Source of the DNA: Peptococcaceae bacterium BRH_c23
GTDB taxonomy: Bacteria; Bacillota_B; Desulfitobacteriia; Desulfitobacteriales; Desulfitobacteriaceae
Length of the DNA: 44,931 nt
Reading direction: 5' to 3'
Assembly: GCA_000961805.1 (NCBI GenBank)
Contig: LADV01000328.1
Coordinates: 1 to 44,931 of the forward strand
A program made the translations under genes and the position numbers. The notes beneath the pieces were generated by a model. The model was not told the DNA's origin. It made no database searches and was given only the letters and a program-made list of their open reading frames with translations. Below, one piece after another: positions 24,351 through 33,578 of this stretch; position 1 is the stretch's first letter; the number at the start of each line of letters is the position of its first letter.

Positions 24351-25196
24351 ATGATTGAACTTGGAAAATTCCATAAGCTTAAAATCGCAAATTTTACATC
24401 CTTTGGTGCTTACTTAGATGCTGGCACAGGTATACGTCATGACAATATTCTTCTGCCCGTTAAACAATTACCCGAGGGGGCTAAAGCGGGGGACGAATTA
24501 GAGGTTTTCATCTATCGAGACTCAGAAGAACGGTTAATCGCCACGACTAGAAAACCGTTAGCCCAATTAGGAGACTTGGCCTATCTCAAAGTCAATGCCA
24601 AGACGAAGATCGGAGCTTTTTTGGATTGGGGTTTAGAAAGAGGCTTATTTTTGCCCTTTAAGGAACAGAAATACCCCATCGAAGTAGGAAAGAGTTATCT
24701 GGTGAAAGTCTATTTGGATAAGAGTCAGAGGATGAGCGCTACAACAGAGATTTATGAGTATCTTAAGGCTGATACACCTTACCAAAAGAACGATAAAGTG
24801 GTGGGCACGGTCTATTCAGTCAATCCTGAATATGGTGCGTTTGTAGCGGTCGACAATCTATATCTCGGCTTAATTCCAGTTAATGAGTATTTTTCGGAAC
24901 TCAAAGAAGGGGACCAGGTAGAGGCTCGAGTTATTAGAGTCAGGGAGGATGGCAAGCTTGACTTATCCCCTAGAGAACTTTCCCATCTTCAAATTGGGAG
25001 CGACACAGAGAAAATCCTCCAAGGGATCAAGAACCATGAAGGATTTCTAGCGCTCAACGATAAAAGCAGCCCCCTCGAAATTCAAAGTCGTTTGAATATG
25101 AGTAAAGCAGCCTTTAAACGTGCCTTAGGCAAACTGCTTAAAGAGAAAAAAGTTACGCAGACGGAAACAGGGTTGAAGGAAAACGATGAAACATGA
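24351..25196 (+). CDS. cvfB: S1-domain RNA-binding protein, CvfB/YitL family
   Basis: A 281-residue protein with the CvfB layout: three S1-like beta-barrel repeats (first [19 protein letters not shown]; second [20 protein letters not shown]; third [19 protein letters not shown]) and a C-terminal winged-helix region (about 220-275). Family members bind RNA and affect virulence or growth genes in other Firmicutes; the target here is unknown. AGAAAGGAAA lies before the ATG. Its stop overlaps the start of the next gene by four bases, so the two are translationally coupled. Confidence 0.9.
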   Translation: MIELGKFHKLKIANFTSFGAYLDAGTGIRHDNILLPVKQLPEGAKAGDELEVFIYRDSEERLIATTRKPLAQLGDLAYLKVNAKTKIGAFLDWGLERGLFLPFKEQKYPIEVGKSYLVKVYLDKSQRMSATTEIYEYLKADTPYQKNDKVVGTVYSVNPEYGAFVAVDNLYLGLIPVNEYFSELKEGDQVEARVIRVREDGKLDLSPRELSHLQIGSDTEKILQGIKNHEGFLALNDKSSPLEIQSRLNMSKAAFKRALGKLLKEKKVTQTETGLKENDET

Positions 25197-25645
25197 AAAT
25201 TATTGTGGATGCTGACGCTTGTCCTAAATCTGTTCTCCAGATCTGCCTAAAGTTAGCACAAACTTATGCTATTCCAGTTTGGACGGTAGCCAGTTTTAAT
25301 CACAATATTGTTTCCGAGCATCATATAGTTGTTGGAGACTCATCACAAGAAGCGGATATTCGTGTCATGAATCTAGCTCAAGCCGGAGATGTGGCTGTGA
25401 CCCAGGATTGGGGTTTAGCGGCCATGTTATTAGGAAAAGAAGTTAAATGCCTAAGTCCTGCAGGACGTGAATTCGACCCTTCAAAAATCGAGTTTTTATT
25501 AGAGGAGCGCGAAGCAAAAGCAAAGTTTCGACGTGGTGGAGGAAGAACTAAAGGGCCTAAAAAGAGAATCACTGAAGATGATCGCAAGTTTGAAGCCTGT
25601 TTAGAGAAAATACTGAAAGTAAACTCTACGATAACTCCAGAGTGA
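25193..25645 (+). CDS. YaiI/YqxD (DUF188) family protein
   Basis: A 150-residue protein starting [12 protein letters not shown], the hallmark of the family, with [25 protein letters not shown] and a basic [13 protein letters not shown] stretch near the C-terminus. The DADACP and TQDWGLA acidic residues recall PIN/NYN-type nuclease folds, but the family has no firm function. The ATG overlaps the cvfB stop as ATGA. Confidence 0.9.
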   Translation: MKIIVDADACPKSVLQICLKLAQTYAIPVWTVASFNHNIVSEHHIVVGDSSQEADIRVMNLAQAGDVAVTQDWGLAAMLLGKEVKCLSPAGREFDPSKIEFLLEEREAKAKFRRGGGRTKGPKKRITEDDRKFEACLEKILKVNSTITPE

Positions 25646-25771
25646 ACTTTCCCAAGCCGCGTTGTACTTTATGCAAAAGACTTTGCACTTTTGCCAAAAT
25701 TTGATTAAACTATGAATAGAGGCTCGACTAATTAATGTCCCCTACTTTTTTTAAAACGACGGAGGTAAAGA

Positions 25772-27619
25772 ATGAGTACGGTAGTAGAAACAAAAGAATT
25801 CCAAACGGAGATCAGGCAATTATTGGACATTGTCATTCATTCTCTCTATACTGAGCGCGAGATTTTCTTAAGAGAACTCATTTCCAATGCGGCGGATGCC
25901 ATGGAAAAACTTCGCTACACCCAGCTGACGGGTCCGGAAGTTAAGGACAAGGATTTGGCATTGGAGATCCAGATTAATACAGATGACAATGCACATACCT
26001 TAACTATTACTGACACAGGAATCGGGATGACGAAAGATGAGTTGGTGGAAAATTTAGGAACCATTGCCCACTCAGGGTCCAAAGAATTTATAAAGCACTT
26101 GTCTGCTAAAGGAGATCAAAAGGATCTCAATCTGATCGGTCAATTTGGGGTTGGCTTTTACTCTGCTTTTATGGTTGCGGATAAGGTGACGATCTACACT
26201 CGTTCTTATCATCAAGAAGGGGAGAGCTATGTTTGGGAATCCGATGGTGTTGGCAGTTATACAATCACCGAAGGGGAAGACTGTGCTAGGGGAACTAAGC
26301 TGGTTCTTCACTTAAAAGAAGATGCTTATGATTTTGCCAAGGAAGAAACTGTCAAGAGAGTTATTAAACAGTATTCGAGTTTTGTACCCTATCCTATTAG
26401 GCTTAATGACCAAAAAGTAAATACGGTTGACGCTCTCTGGACCAAAAATAAGAATGAAATTTCTGACGAAGACTATAATGAGTTTTATAAATTTATAGCG
26501 AATGCGCACGATGAACCACTTTTACGGTTGCATTTTTCTTCGGACGCTCCCTTAAATATTAACACCTTATTATTTGTTCCTAAGGAAAACTTCGAGCAGT
26601 TTGGTTTCGGACGAACTGAACCTGGTGTTAACCTTTATTGCAAAAAAGTTCTTATCCAAGAAAAATCGCCAGCCGTTTTGCCTGAGTGGTTGCGCTTCTT
26701 AAGAGGAGTCATGGACAGTGAAGAGCTTCCCCTTAACATCTCGAGAGAAACTATGCAGGACAGTGCCTTAGTCAGTAAACTTAACAAAGTTGTCACTACC
26801 CGCTTCCTTAAGTTTCTGGAGAATCAAGCAACCTCCGAACCTGAAAAGTATAAAGAATTCTGGGAGAAGTTTAACCTCTATCTTAAAGAAGGGGCGGCTA
26901 ATGACTACACTCATCAAAAAGAACTTGTCAAACTTCTGCAGTTCGAGTCTTCAAAAACTCAGTCTGGAGAACTCGTGTCTTTGGCCGACTATGTTGGGCG
27001 AATGAAAGAAGGGCAAGAGGCAATCTATTATGTTAATGGCCCTTCGCGAGAGGTTATCGAATCCGGTCCTTATTTGGAAATATTCCGTGATAAAGACCTA
27101 GAAGTAATCTACACTTATGCACCGATAGACGACTATATCTTTGGGGCGATCAGGGAATATGAAGGGAAACGTCTCATTTCTGCGGACGAAGCGGATCTGA
27201 ACTTAAACGATCCTGAACAGAAGGAGCGAAATGAACAAGCCCTGTCTGAAGAGGATGTCTCAGCCTTAACGGGCTGGCTTAAAGAAGTTCTAGGTAGTAA
27301 GGTTACCGAAGTACGAGAATCAAAGCGCTTGGTAGACAGTCCGGCGGTTGTCCTCAGTCCCTATGGTACAAACAGTATGCAACGCATGATGCAGCTCGTG
27401 AATAAAGACCTAAATAACGTGGGTCCCAGTGTTTTAGAAATAAATGCAGCCCATCCTATGATTAAGCGTTTGGATACGGCACACAAAAATGGAGATGCAT
27501 TTGCAACCATTGCTGCAGAACAGATCTTCGAAAACGCGCAAATTGCAGCAGGTCTGATCATAGATCCTCGGGGAATGGTAAATCGACTCAATGAGATTTT
27601 AGAACGTGCTTTAGGATAA
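25772..27619 (+). CDS. htpG: Chaperone HtpG (bacterial Hsp90)
   Basis: A 615-residue cytoplasmic ATP-dependent chaperone. The N-terminal GHKL ATPase has REIFLRELISNAADAMEKLR, the TDTGIGM box, a GTIAHSGSKEF lid and IGQFGVGFYSAFMVAD. The middle domain includes LPLNISRETMQ with the conserved arginine, and the C-terminal dimerisation domain ends in NEILERAL without a eukaryotic MEEVD tail. Length matches E. coli HtpG. GGAGGTAAAG precedes the ATG. A weak TTGCAC-N17-TAAACT promoter is possible just upstream; no heat-shock CIRCE repeat was seen. Confidence 0.96.
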   Translation: MSTVVETKEFQTEIRQLLDIVIHSLYTEREIFLRELISNAADAMEKLRYTQLTGPEVKDKDLALEIQINTDDNAHTLTITDTGIGMTKDELVENLGTIAHSGSKEFIKHLSAKGDQKDLNLIGQFGVGFYSAFMVADKVTIYTRSYHQEGESYVWESDGVGSYTITEGEDCARGTKLVLHLKEDAYDFAKEETVKRVIKQYSSFVPYPIRLNDQKVNTVDALWTKNKNEISDEDYNEFYKFIANAHDEPLLRLHFSSDAPLNINTLLFVPKENFEQFGFGRTEPGVNLYCKKVLIQEKSPAVLPEWLRFLRGVMDSEELPLNISRETMQDSALVSKLNKVVTTRFLKFLENQATSEPEKYKEFWEKFNLYLKEGAANDYTHQKELVKLLQFESSKTQSGELVSLADYVGRMKEGQEAIYYVNGPSREVIESGPYLEIFRDKDLEVIYTYAPIDDYIFGAIREYEGKRLISADEADLNLNDPEQKERNEQALSEEDVSALTGWLKEVLGSKVTEVRESKRLVDSPAVVLSPYGTNSMQRMMQLVNKDLNNVGPSVLEINAAHPMIKRLDTAHKNGDAFATIAAEQIFENAQIAAGLIIDPRGMVNRLNEILERALG

Positions 27620-27673
27620 GGAAGAGAAGTCGAGTTTAGAATGATCAGGATCATCCGGATGCGACCAAATAAG

Positions 27674-27700
27674 AAGGGCTGCAGGGTTTTTGCAGCCCTT
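27674..27700 (+). terminator. GC-rich hairpin after htpG
   Basis: AAGGGCTGCA (27674-27683) and TGCAGCCCTT (27691-27700) form a ten-pair stem with a GGGTTTT loop. It sits where a terminator should be, but the usual T run after the stem is missing, so termination strength is uncertain. Confidence 0.55.
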
Positions 27701-28095
27701 CCTATGAAGTATCGTAATTATAAACACTATGCTATTTGATCTGCATATAATATTTATCGTAGCAATACGATTATCTAATTGATCTATAAGAAATTAGAAT
27801 TTTACAAGCTAAGGAAAATTCCTTAGACTGATAGTGATAATAAGAACAAATTCATTAATGACATAGTAAGTTAGAACAAGCATCATATTTTAGAAGCCCA
27901 CCTGAAGACAAACTATCATTTAAGGAGAGTAGGGACGCTAATTTATGTGAAAACGTTCTCAGGGTAAAGGTCGATGTTGAATGGGGGGGCGGGTCCATTC
28001 AACATCGACTGAATTATGTTACTCGGAGGACTCAAACATTAGTGTTCTTGGTTGGAAAGAACAGAGTTGTTTTTAACTAAGTTTAGCTACAAGGA
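27701..28095 (+). other. Gene-free dsr upstream region with several inverted repeats
   Basis: No gene is visible. The interval is AT-rich and contains ATCGTA-GCAA-TACGAT (27756-27771, a GNRA-type loop), CTAAGGAA-AA-TTCCTTAG (27809-27826), the long repeat listed separately at 27970-28009, and TGTTCTT-N7-AAGAACA (28043-28063). It must contain the promoter of the dsr genes, but no convincing -35/-10 or sigma-54 site was found. Confidence 0.5.
27970..28009. promoter_or_regulatory. 15-bp perfect inverted repeat upstream of the dsr operon
   Basis: GTCGATGTTGAATGG (27970-27984) and CCATTCAACATCGAC (27995-28009) are perfect inverted copies around the G-rich loop GGGGGCGGGT. No T run follows. It is a candidate operator or leader hairpin for the sulfite-reduction genes. 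Confidence 0.65.
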
Positions 28096-28392
28096 GTGAT
28101 CGAAAATGGAACTATACTTGCTTTGAACTTCATATTTTTACTCAAAGCGATAGTTCGCAAAGAACTGGAAAAGGAACTCAGGCAGAACCAGATCACAAGT
28201 GCAGTATTAGGGTTTGAATCCAAAATTGATGATCTGGCTCTTGTTGCCTTTGATATATATGTAAAGTGCCGAGAACAGATCTATGAGCTCAAGACCGATG
28301 AGCTAAAACGGATGACATTTACATTGTTGAAAAAAGCGAATCTGATGTCAGAGATCCCCGTTCAGGAATTTGAACACAAAGACCAAAATTAA
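28096..28392 (+). CDS. RsbRD N-terminal-domain-like small protein before dsrM
   Basis: A 98-residue reading frame. Its second half, VAFDIYVKCREQIYELKTDELKRM followed by LLKKAN (one run: FDIYVKCREQIYELKTDEL), resembles the end of RsbRD N-terminal-like proteins that often precede dsrMKJOP in other sulfate reducers. Those are usually longer (about 170 residues), so this one may be shortened. The start is unclear: GTG 28096 directly abuts AAGGAG. The well-spaced ATG at 28106 is in another frame and stops after six codons, which hints at a frameshift or decay. Function is unknown; a sensing or partner-binding role for the Dsr complex is only a guess. Confidence 0.55.
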   Translation: MIENGTILALNFIFLLKAIVRKELEKELRQNQITSAVLGFESKIDDLALVAFDIYVKCREQIYELKTDELKRMTFTLLKKANLMSEIPVQEFEHKDQN

Positions 28393-28409
28393 AGGAAGGA
28401 GGTCGTAGA

Positions 28410-29411
28410 GTGAAAGTCTTGTTTTCTCTCATTGCAGTAATTCTTCTCATTCTAGTCGCCACCATGGGAGCGTTTATAACAAGTTTGCATTACACGTTTG
28501 GCATCATCATACCTTATGTAGCCTTTACTATGTTTGTAGGTGGATTCGTTTACCGAATCGTCAAATGGGGTCAATCTCCTGTGCCGTTTCGTATTCCTAC
28601 AACGATCGGACAGCAAAAATCTCTCCCGTGGATCAAACAGAATAAGATCGAAAACCCTACCAGCGCACTGGGTGTCATTGTCAGAATGGCCATGGAAGTC
28701 CTCTTTTTCCGTTCACTATTCCGTAACACTAAGACTGAATTAAGGGAAGGTAAGAATGGCCCAGAACTCGCCTACGGCTCGGCAAAATGGCTTTGGTTAG
28801 GTAGTTTGTTCTTTCATTGGTCGTTCCTAATCATCATTGTAAGACATTTTAGATTTTTCTTGGAACCCATTCCATTTTTTGTGCAATTAATTGAAAGCAT
28901 TGATGGTATCTTACAGATTGGGTTACCAGCAATTTATTTAACAGATGCTTTCTTTTTAATTGCGGTTACGTTTTTGTTCCTCAGAAGGATTGTCATTCCA
29001 CAAGTGAAGTACATCTCACTTCCTGCCGATTATTTTCCGCTATTCATGATTATGAGCATTGGAACGACAGGAGTCCTGATGCGTCACTTCTTTAAAGTAG
29101 ATCTAGTCGCCGTCAAGCAATTGGCAATTGGATTAGCTACGTTTCAACCTGTTCTCCCTCCAGGAATTGGTGTTATGTTTTTCATCCACATATTTCTAGT
29201 CAGTGTTCTATTCACCTATTTCCCCATGAGTAAGTTAATGCATATGGGTGGAGTTTTCCTAAGCCCTACTCGCAATATGATCAGTAACAATCGTATGGTA
29301 CGACACATTAATCCTTGGAATCACGATGTAAAAGTACACACTTATGAACAATACGAAGATGAATTCAGGGTGAAAATGAAAAAAGCTGGTATACCGGTAG
29401 AAAAGGAGTGA
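28410..29411 (+). CDS. dsrM: DsrM, membrane cytochrome b subunit of the DsrMKJOP complex
   Basis: A 333-residue NarI-like protein with about five or six hydrophobic helices and several paired histidines (FFHWSFLIIIVRHFRFF, LMRHFFKVD, FFIHIFLVSV) for two haems b. DsrM oxidises menaquinol and passes electrons to DsrK on the cytoplasmic side. The start is GTG after AAGGAGGT. The gap to dsrK is six bases, and the gene order M-K-J-O-P is complete. Confidence 0.94.
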   Translation: MKVLFSLIAVILLILVATMGAFITSLHYTFGIIIPYVAFTMFVGGFVYRIVKWGQSPVPFRIPTTIGQQKSLPWIKQNKIENPTSALGVIVRMAMEVLFFRSLFRNTKTELREGKNGPELAYGSAKWLWLGSLFFHWSFLIIIVRHFRFFLEPIPFFVQLIESIDGILQIGLPAIYLTDAFFLIAVTFLFLRRIVIPQVKYISLPADYFPLFMIMSIGTTGVLMRHFFKVDLVAVKQLAIGLATFQPVLPPGIGVMFFIHIFLVSVLFTYFPMSKLMHMGGVFLSPTRNMISNNRMVRHINPWNHDVKVHTYEQYEDEFRVKMKKAGIPVEKE

Positions 29412-29417
29412 TCGTAG

Positions 29418-31037
29418 ATGGCGCCGAAAGTTAAACTTCCTAAACCGGGAGAATTATCTAAGATAGAATTTTCTCTTCCGACAACGGATTGGATGGATAC
29501 ACCTGTCGAGTTCAAACCGGGTACCTATTGCTGGGGAGCAAAGGAAAAGGACCTCCTAACCTTAGGGTTACCGAACCCAAGACAGTGGTCGCCAGCAGAC
29601 GAAGACTGGAAAATACCAGAGGGTTGGGAAACCACTATTTTAGACGGGATTGCGGAAAGATTAAGCAAATATCGCTCTTTTAAGATTTTTATGGATATTT
29701 GTGTTCGATGTGGTGCTTGTGCCGATAAATGTCACTTTTATATCGCCACAGGTGACCCTAAAAATATGCCGGTTCTGAGGGCAGAACTGCTAAGATCCGT
29801 ATACAAGAGGTATTTTACTAAATCAGGGAAATTCCTTGGGCGTTTAGCTGGGGCGAGAGAACTTGATATGAACGTCTTAAAGGAATGGTGGTCTTACTTT
29901 TTCCAATGTACTGAATGTCGTCGCTGCTCCGTTTTCTGCCCTTATGGTATCGACCAAGCAGAGGTTACCATTATTGGTCGAGAACTCTTGAATTTGGTGG
30001 GTTTGAACATCGATTGGATTTCGGGGCCTGTTGCCAATTGTTACATGAAGGGGAATCACCTCGGACTGGAGCCGCATGCAATTACTGGTAACATTGAATC
30101 AATGGTTGATGACATTGAGGATATTACGGGTGTTAGGGTAGAGCCAACCTTCAACAGAAAAGGTGCCGAGATCATGTTTGTCACTCCCTCAGGAGACCTT
30201 TTAGGTGAACCGGGGATTCAAACCTGTATGGGTTACCTCATGCTTTTCCATGAACTAGGCCTTGACTATACTTGGAGTACCTATGCTTCCGAGGGTGGAA
30301 ACTTCGGCTTCTTCACCTCGAATGACATGGCTAAGAGGCTTAATTACAAGATTTATGCAGAGGCCAAACGATTAGGGGTTAAATGGATCCTTGGTGGAGA
30401 ATGTGGTCACATGTGGAGAGTCTTGAATCAGTACATGGATACATGGCACGGACCAGCTGATTTCCTAGAGGTTCCCAAATCTCCGATTACCGGGACGGTC
30501 TTTGAAAATGCTAAATCCACGAAGATGATTCACATCTCCGAATTTACCGCTGACCTGATCAAACACAATAAACTAAAACTTGACCCCAGTCGTAACGACC
30601 ACTTGAAGGTGACGTATCATGATTCGTGTAATCCTTCCAGAGGTATGGGACTTCTCGAAGAGCCACGGGAAATCATTAGGGCAGTCTGCAATAATTTCTA
30701 TGAGATGCCTGAAAACACAATCCGAGAGAAGACTTTCTGCTGTGGAAGCGGATCTGGACTCAATGCCTCAGAAAATATGGAACAGCGGATGAGAGGCGGA
30801 TTCCCACGAGCTAATGCCGTTAAATATGTCAAAGAAAAACATGGTGTAAACATGTTGGCGAATATTTGTGCAGTGGACCGAGCCGCTTTACCTGCTCTAA
30901 TGGACTACTGGAATCCTGGTGTAGGAGTCACTGGTGTGACTGAGTTAGTAGGTAATGCCTTAGTGATGAAAGGCGAGAAAGAAAGAACGACCAACCTGCG
31001 CTTTGAAGATCTTCCGGGAAAAGGGGGAGATGAGTAA
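29418..31037 (+). CDS. dsrK: DsrK, HdrD-like iron-sulfur subunit of DsrMKJOP
   Basis: A 539-residue cytoplasmic subunit. Two [4Fe-4S] ferredoxin motifs are at Cys95/98/101/105 (CVRCGACADKCHF) and Cys164/167/170/174 (CTECRRCSVFCPYG). The C-terminal part has GGECGHMW, YHDSCNPSRGMG and the CCG motif FCCGSGSG, which in HdrD bind the unusual catalytic [4Fe-4S] site for disulfide or trisulfide reduction. DsrK is thought to reduce the DsrC trisulfide. Its stop overlaps the dsrJ start by one base (TAATG). Confidence 0.95.
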   Translation: MAPKVKLPKPGELSKIEFSLPTTDWMDTPVEFKPGTYCWGAKEKDLLTLGLPNPRQWSPADEDWKIPEGWETTILDGIAERLSKYRSFKIFMDICVRCGACADKCHFYIATGDPKNMPVLRAELLRSVYKRYFTKSGKFLGRLAGARELDMNVLKEWWSYFFQCTECRRCSVFCPYGIDQAEVTIIGRELLNLVGLNIDWISGPVANCYMKGNHLGLEPHAITGNIESMVDDIEDITGVRVEPTFNRKGAEIMFVTPSGDLLGEPGIQTCMGYLMLFHELGLDYTWSTYASEGGNFGFFTSNDMAKRLNYKIYAEAKRLGVKWILGGECGHMWRVLNQYMDTWHGPADFLEVPKSPITGTVFENAKSTKMIHISEFTADLIKHNKLKLDPSRNDHLKVTYHDSCNPSRGMGLLEEPREIIRAVCNNFYEMPENTIREKTFCCGSGSGLNASENMEQRMRGGFPRANAVKYVKEKHGVNMLANICAVDRAALPALMDYWNPGVGVTGVTELVGNALVMKGEKERTTNLRFEDLPGKGGDE

Positions 31038-31528
31038 TGTATAAAGGTGGAAAGATAATTGCCTCACTGATTATCTTTATTGGACTACTCACCCTACCAT
31101 TCTTCTACAATATGGGGAAAGCCAACGCGGGACCGGATGTTCCTCTGGATACCCCTGCTATCCAGCAACTTGCGGATAAAGACAAAGAATGTGTAGAGTC
31201 ACCGGAGTACATGAGGGCTAATCACATGCAACTGCTCAATGATTGGAGAACAGCAGCGGTACGCGATGGTCAAACCGTCTATGTCAATAGTAAAGGAACA
31301 GAATACGAAATCAGTCTTCAAGATACCTGCCTAAAATGTCATGCCACTGATACGGCAGCGAGCCCAGTTGTTTTGAATAATCCAGTCTCGAGCAACACAG
31401 GAATGAGTAACCCGACCTTGAATTCTTCGAACTCGTCGCCTCAATTTTGTGCCTCCTGCCACGATTATTCAGCAGTAAAGCCATTGTGTTGGAGTTGCCA
31501 TTTTGAGCCAAAGGAGGCAGTGAAATGA
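31037..31528 (+). CDS. dsrJ: DsrJ, triheme cytochrome c of DsrMKJOP
   Basis: A 163-residue extracytoplasmic cytochrome with an N-terminal hydrophobic signal/anchor ending near ANA at 29-31. Three haem c motifs are present: CLKCH (98-102), CASCH (138-142) and CWSCH (151-155). Cys52 in ECVESPEYMRANHM, with nearby Met and His, fits the unusual axial ligands described for DsrJ of Allochromatium. A triheme c-type subunit in a Gram-positive would sit on the outer face of the membrane. The last bases overlap dsrO (ATGA). Confidence 0.93.
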   Translation: MYKGGKIIASLIIFIGLLTLPFFYNMGKANAGPDVPLDTPAIQQLADKDKECVESPEYMRANHMQLLNDWRTAAVRDGQTVYVNSKGTEYEISLQDTCLKCHATDTAASPVVLNNPVSSNTGMSNPTLNSSNSSPQFCASCHDYSAVKPLCWSCHFEPKEAVK

Positions 31529-32325
31529 GCATCAATAGACGTCAATTTCTGAGAAGAGCTGGTATGATCACTGCATTAGGACTAGGGAGTTCATTTATTA
31601 TCAGCGGTTTCCGAAAAAAAGAAGTTGCTGAAGCTGCTGAATATGGAAAGAGTTCAAAGGATTTACCGGCTAAACGTTGGGCTATGGTTGTGGATATGAG
31701 TAAATTCAAGACAGAAGAGGACTTTAAGCGGGTTACAGATGCTTGTCATAGTCTTCATAATGTTCCTGATTTTAAAAACACAAAAGATGAGATTAAATGG
31801 ATATGGAAAGATGACTACCATCATGCCTTTGCTGGTGGGCATAACCAATATCTAGATGACCATGTTATCCATAGTCCTTTTATGGTATTATGTAATCATT
31901 GTGAAAATCCTCCTTGTGTTAAGGCTTGCCCCACTCAGGCCACGTTTAAAAGGAACGATGGGATCATAGCGATGGACTTTCACCGTTGTATCGGCTGCAG
32001 ATTCTGTATGGGTGCCTGTCCCTTCGGTGCCAGAAGCTTTAATTTCAAAGATCCAAGACCCTATATTGAAGAGATTTCCACAGAATACCCAACTCGTACC
32101 ATAGGGGTTGTGGAGAAATGCAATTTCTGCTATGAACTCTTAGCCAAGGGTCTCGAACCAGCTTGTGTGGCAAAGTCTAATGGCGGGTTGATTTTTGGAG
32201 ATTTAGCGGATACTAATTCAGAAGTGCGAAAAATCGTTAGTACTAAGCATACTATTCGTCGTAAACCTGAGCTGGGAACCCAGCCGAGCGTTTACTACCT
32301 AATAGGGGGTGACGACCATGCTTGA
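31525..32325 (+). CDS. dsrO: DsrO, exported iron-sulfur subunit of DsrMKJOP
   Basis: A 266-residue ferredoxin-type protein with a twin-arginine signal (NRRQFLRRAG at residues 4-13, then a hydrophobic stretch), so it is exported folded to the outer face. Cysteine groups for several [4Fe-4S] clusters include CNHCENPPCVKACPTQA, CIGCRFCMGACPFGA and CNFCYELLAKGLEPAC. It probably passes electrons between DsrJ and DsrP. It overlaps dsrJ by four bases and dsrP by eight. Confidence 0.94.
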   Translation: MSINRRQFLRRAGMITALGLGSSFIISGFRKKEVAEAAEYGKSSKDLPAKRWAMVVDMSKFKTEEDFKRVTDACHSLHNVPDFKNTKDEIKWIWKDDYHHAFAGGHNQYLDDHVIHSPFMVLCNHCENPPCVKACPTQATFKRNDGIIAMDFHRCIGCRFCMGACPFGARSFNFKDPRPYIEEISTEYPTRTIGVVEKCNFCYELLAKGLEPACVAKSNGGLIFGDLADTNSEVRKIVSTKHTIRRKPELGTQPSVYYLIGGDDHA

Positions 32326-33478
32326 GACAGCACTATCGGGTAGCAAACGGTATTGGATCTGGGTTTCACTATTACTGGCTGTTATCGCCGTAGGGTTCTA
32401 TGCTTATATGAATCAGTATAACAACGGTTTGGGTGTAACTGGCATGAGCCGCGATGTTTCTTGGGGATTGTACATTGCCCAGTTTACTTTTCTAGTTGGG
32501 GTTGCCGCATCGGCCGTTATGCTTGTCTTACCTTATTATCTCCATGATTTTAAGAAGTTCGGTAAAATGGTCATCCTCGGTGAATTTTTAGCCATACCAG
32601 CTGTTATCATGTGTATGCTATTCATCGTAGTAGACGTAGGACAACCCATGCGGATCTTAAATGTAATCTTGTATCCGAGCCCACGATCGGTTATGTTTTA
32701 TGATATGTGTGTTTTAATCGGATACCTCTTGATAAACATTGTTGTGGGGTGGACGACTCTTAGCGCTGAACGCAAAGGATTCCCATCGCCAAAGTGGGTA
32801 AAACCAATAATCTACCTTTCGATCCCTTGGGCTGTTAGTATTCATACCGTGACAGCTTTCTTATACGCAGGTCTTCCTGGTAGGCATCTCTGGTTATCTG
32901 CAATTATGGCAGCGCGCTTCCTTGCATCGGCCTTTGCGGCTGGTCCAGCAATTCTGATTCTTTTATGCTTAATCGTTAGAAAGGTCAGTAAGTATAACGC
33001 TGACCCAGAGGGTGGAGCAATTCAGTCCCTCGTTAAGATTGTCAGATATGCTATGATTGCTAACGTCTTCTTCTATATCTTAGAGTTATTTACTGCCTTC
33101 TATAGTGGTATTCCTGAATATAGCGCATCACTTAGATATATCTTTTTTGGTCTTGATGGCTTTAACAACCTAGTTCCCTTTATGTGGACTGCCACAGTAT
33201 TAGCCTTTTTAGGGATTGCCTTACTCGTTTTTCCAACCACAAGAATGAATGGAAAAACTCTAGTAATTGCCCTGCTTTCCATTATTATAGCTAACTGGAT
33301 TGATAAGGGTATGATCCTAATTGTTGCTGGATTTGTTCCGAATTCCTTCGAAAGAATTGTCGAGTACGCTCCCACTCTTAATGAAATCTTAGTGACGTTG
33401 GGTGTCTATGCAATTGGGGCGTTGTTAATCACGATTCTCTACAAAATTGCAGTTTCGGTTCGACAAGAGAGAGCTTAG
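32318..33478 (+). CDS. dsrP: DsrP, NrfD/PsrC-type membrane subunit of DsrMKJOP
   Basis: A 386-residue protein of about ten hydrophobic helices, of the NrfD/PsrC family, which exchanges electrons with the quinone pool on behalf of DsrO. Typical stretches are GMSRDVSWGLYIAQFTFLVG at the first periplasmic loop and ANWIDKGMILIVAGFVPN near the end. ATG 32318 follows AGGGGGTGAC; a GTG three codons upstream is less well spaced. It ends the MKJOP set; dsrC follows 100 bases later. Confidence 0.93.
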   Translation: MLETALSGSKRYWIWVSLLLAVIAVGFYAYMNQYNNGLGVTGMSRDVSWGLYIAQFTFLVGVAASAVMLVLPYYLHDFKKFGKMVILGEFLAIPAVIMCMLFIVVDVGQPMRILNVILYPSPRSVMFYDMCVLIGYLLINIVVGWTTLSAERKGFPSPKWVKPIIYLSIPWAVSIHTVTAFLYAGLPGRHLWLSAIMAARFLASAFAAGPAILILLCLIVRKVSKYNADPEGGAIQSLVKIVRYAMIANVFFYILELFTAFYSGIPEYSASLRYIFFGLDGFNNLVPFMWTATVLAFLGIALLVFPTTRMNGKTLVIALLSIIIANWIDKGMILIVAGFVPNSFERIVEYAPTLNEILVTLGVYAIGALLITILYKIAVSVRQERA

Positions 33479-33578
33479 TAGAGAGGGTCTTTTGATACTT
33501 GTTTGGGTAGAACTCCGGTATCTTAAGCCCAAACAATATCAATTTAATAATAACATTACTAAAGGAGGAAAATTTAAA

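Noticed and set aside
27674..27700. A certain rho-independent terminator for htpG
   Set aside because: The stem is strong but no T run follows, so it is listed only as a probable terminator.
28120..28135. A TTG inside the RsbRD-like frame as its start
   Set aside because: No ribosome binding site precedes it and it would remove much of the first helix.
33447..33578. Extended N-terminus for DsrC
   Set aside because: DsrC proteins start as MAQ/MA... and AAAGGAGG lies just before ATG 33579; the upstream part is the frame-shifted end of dsrP and spacer.
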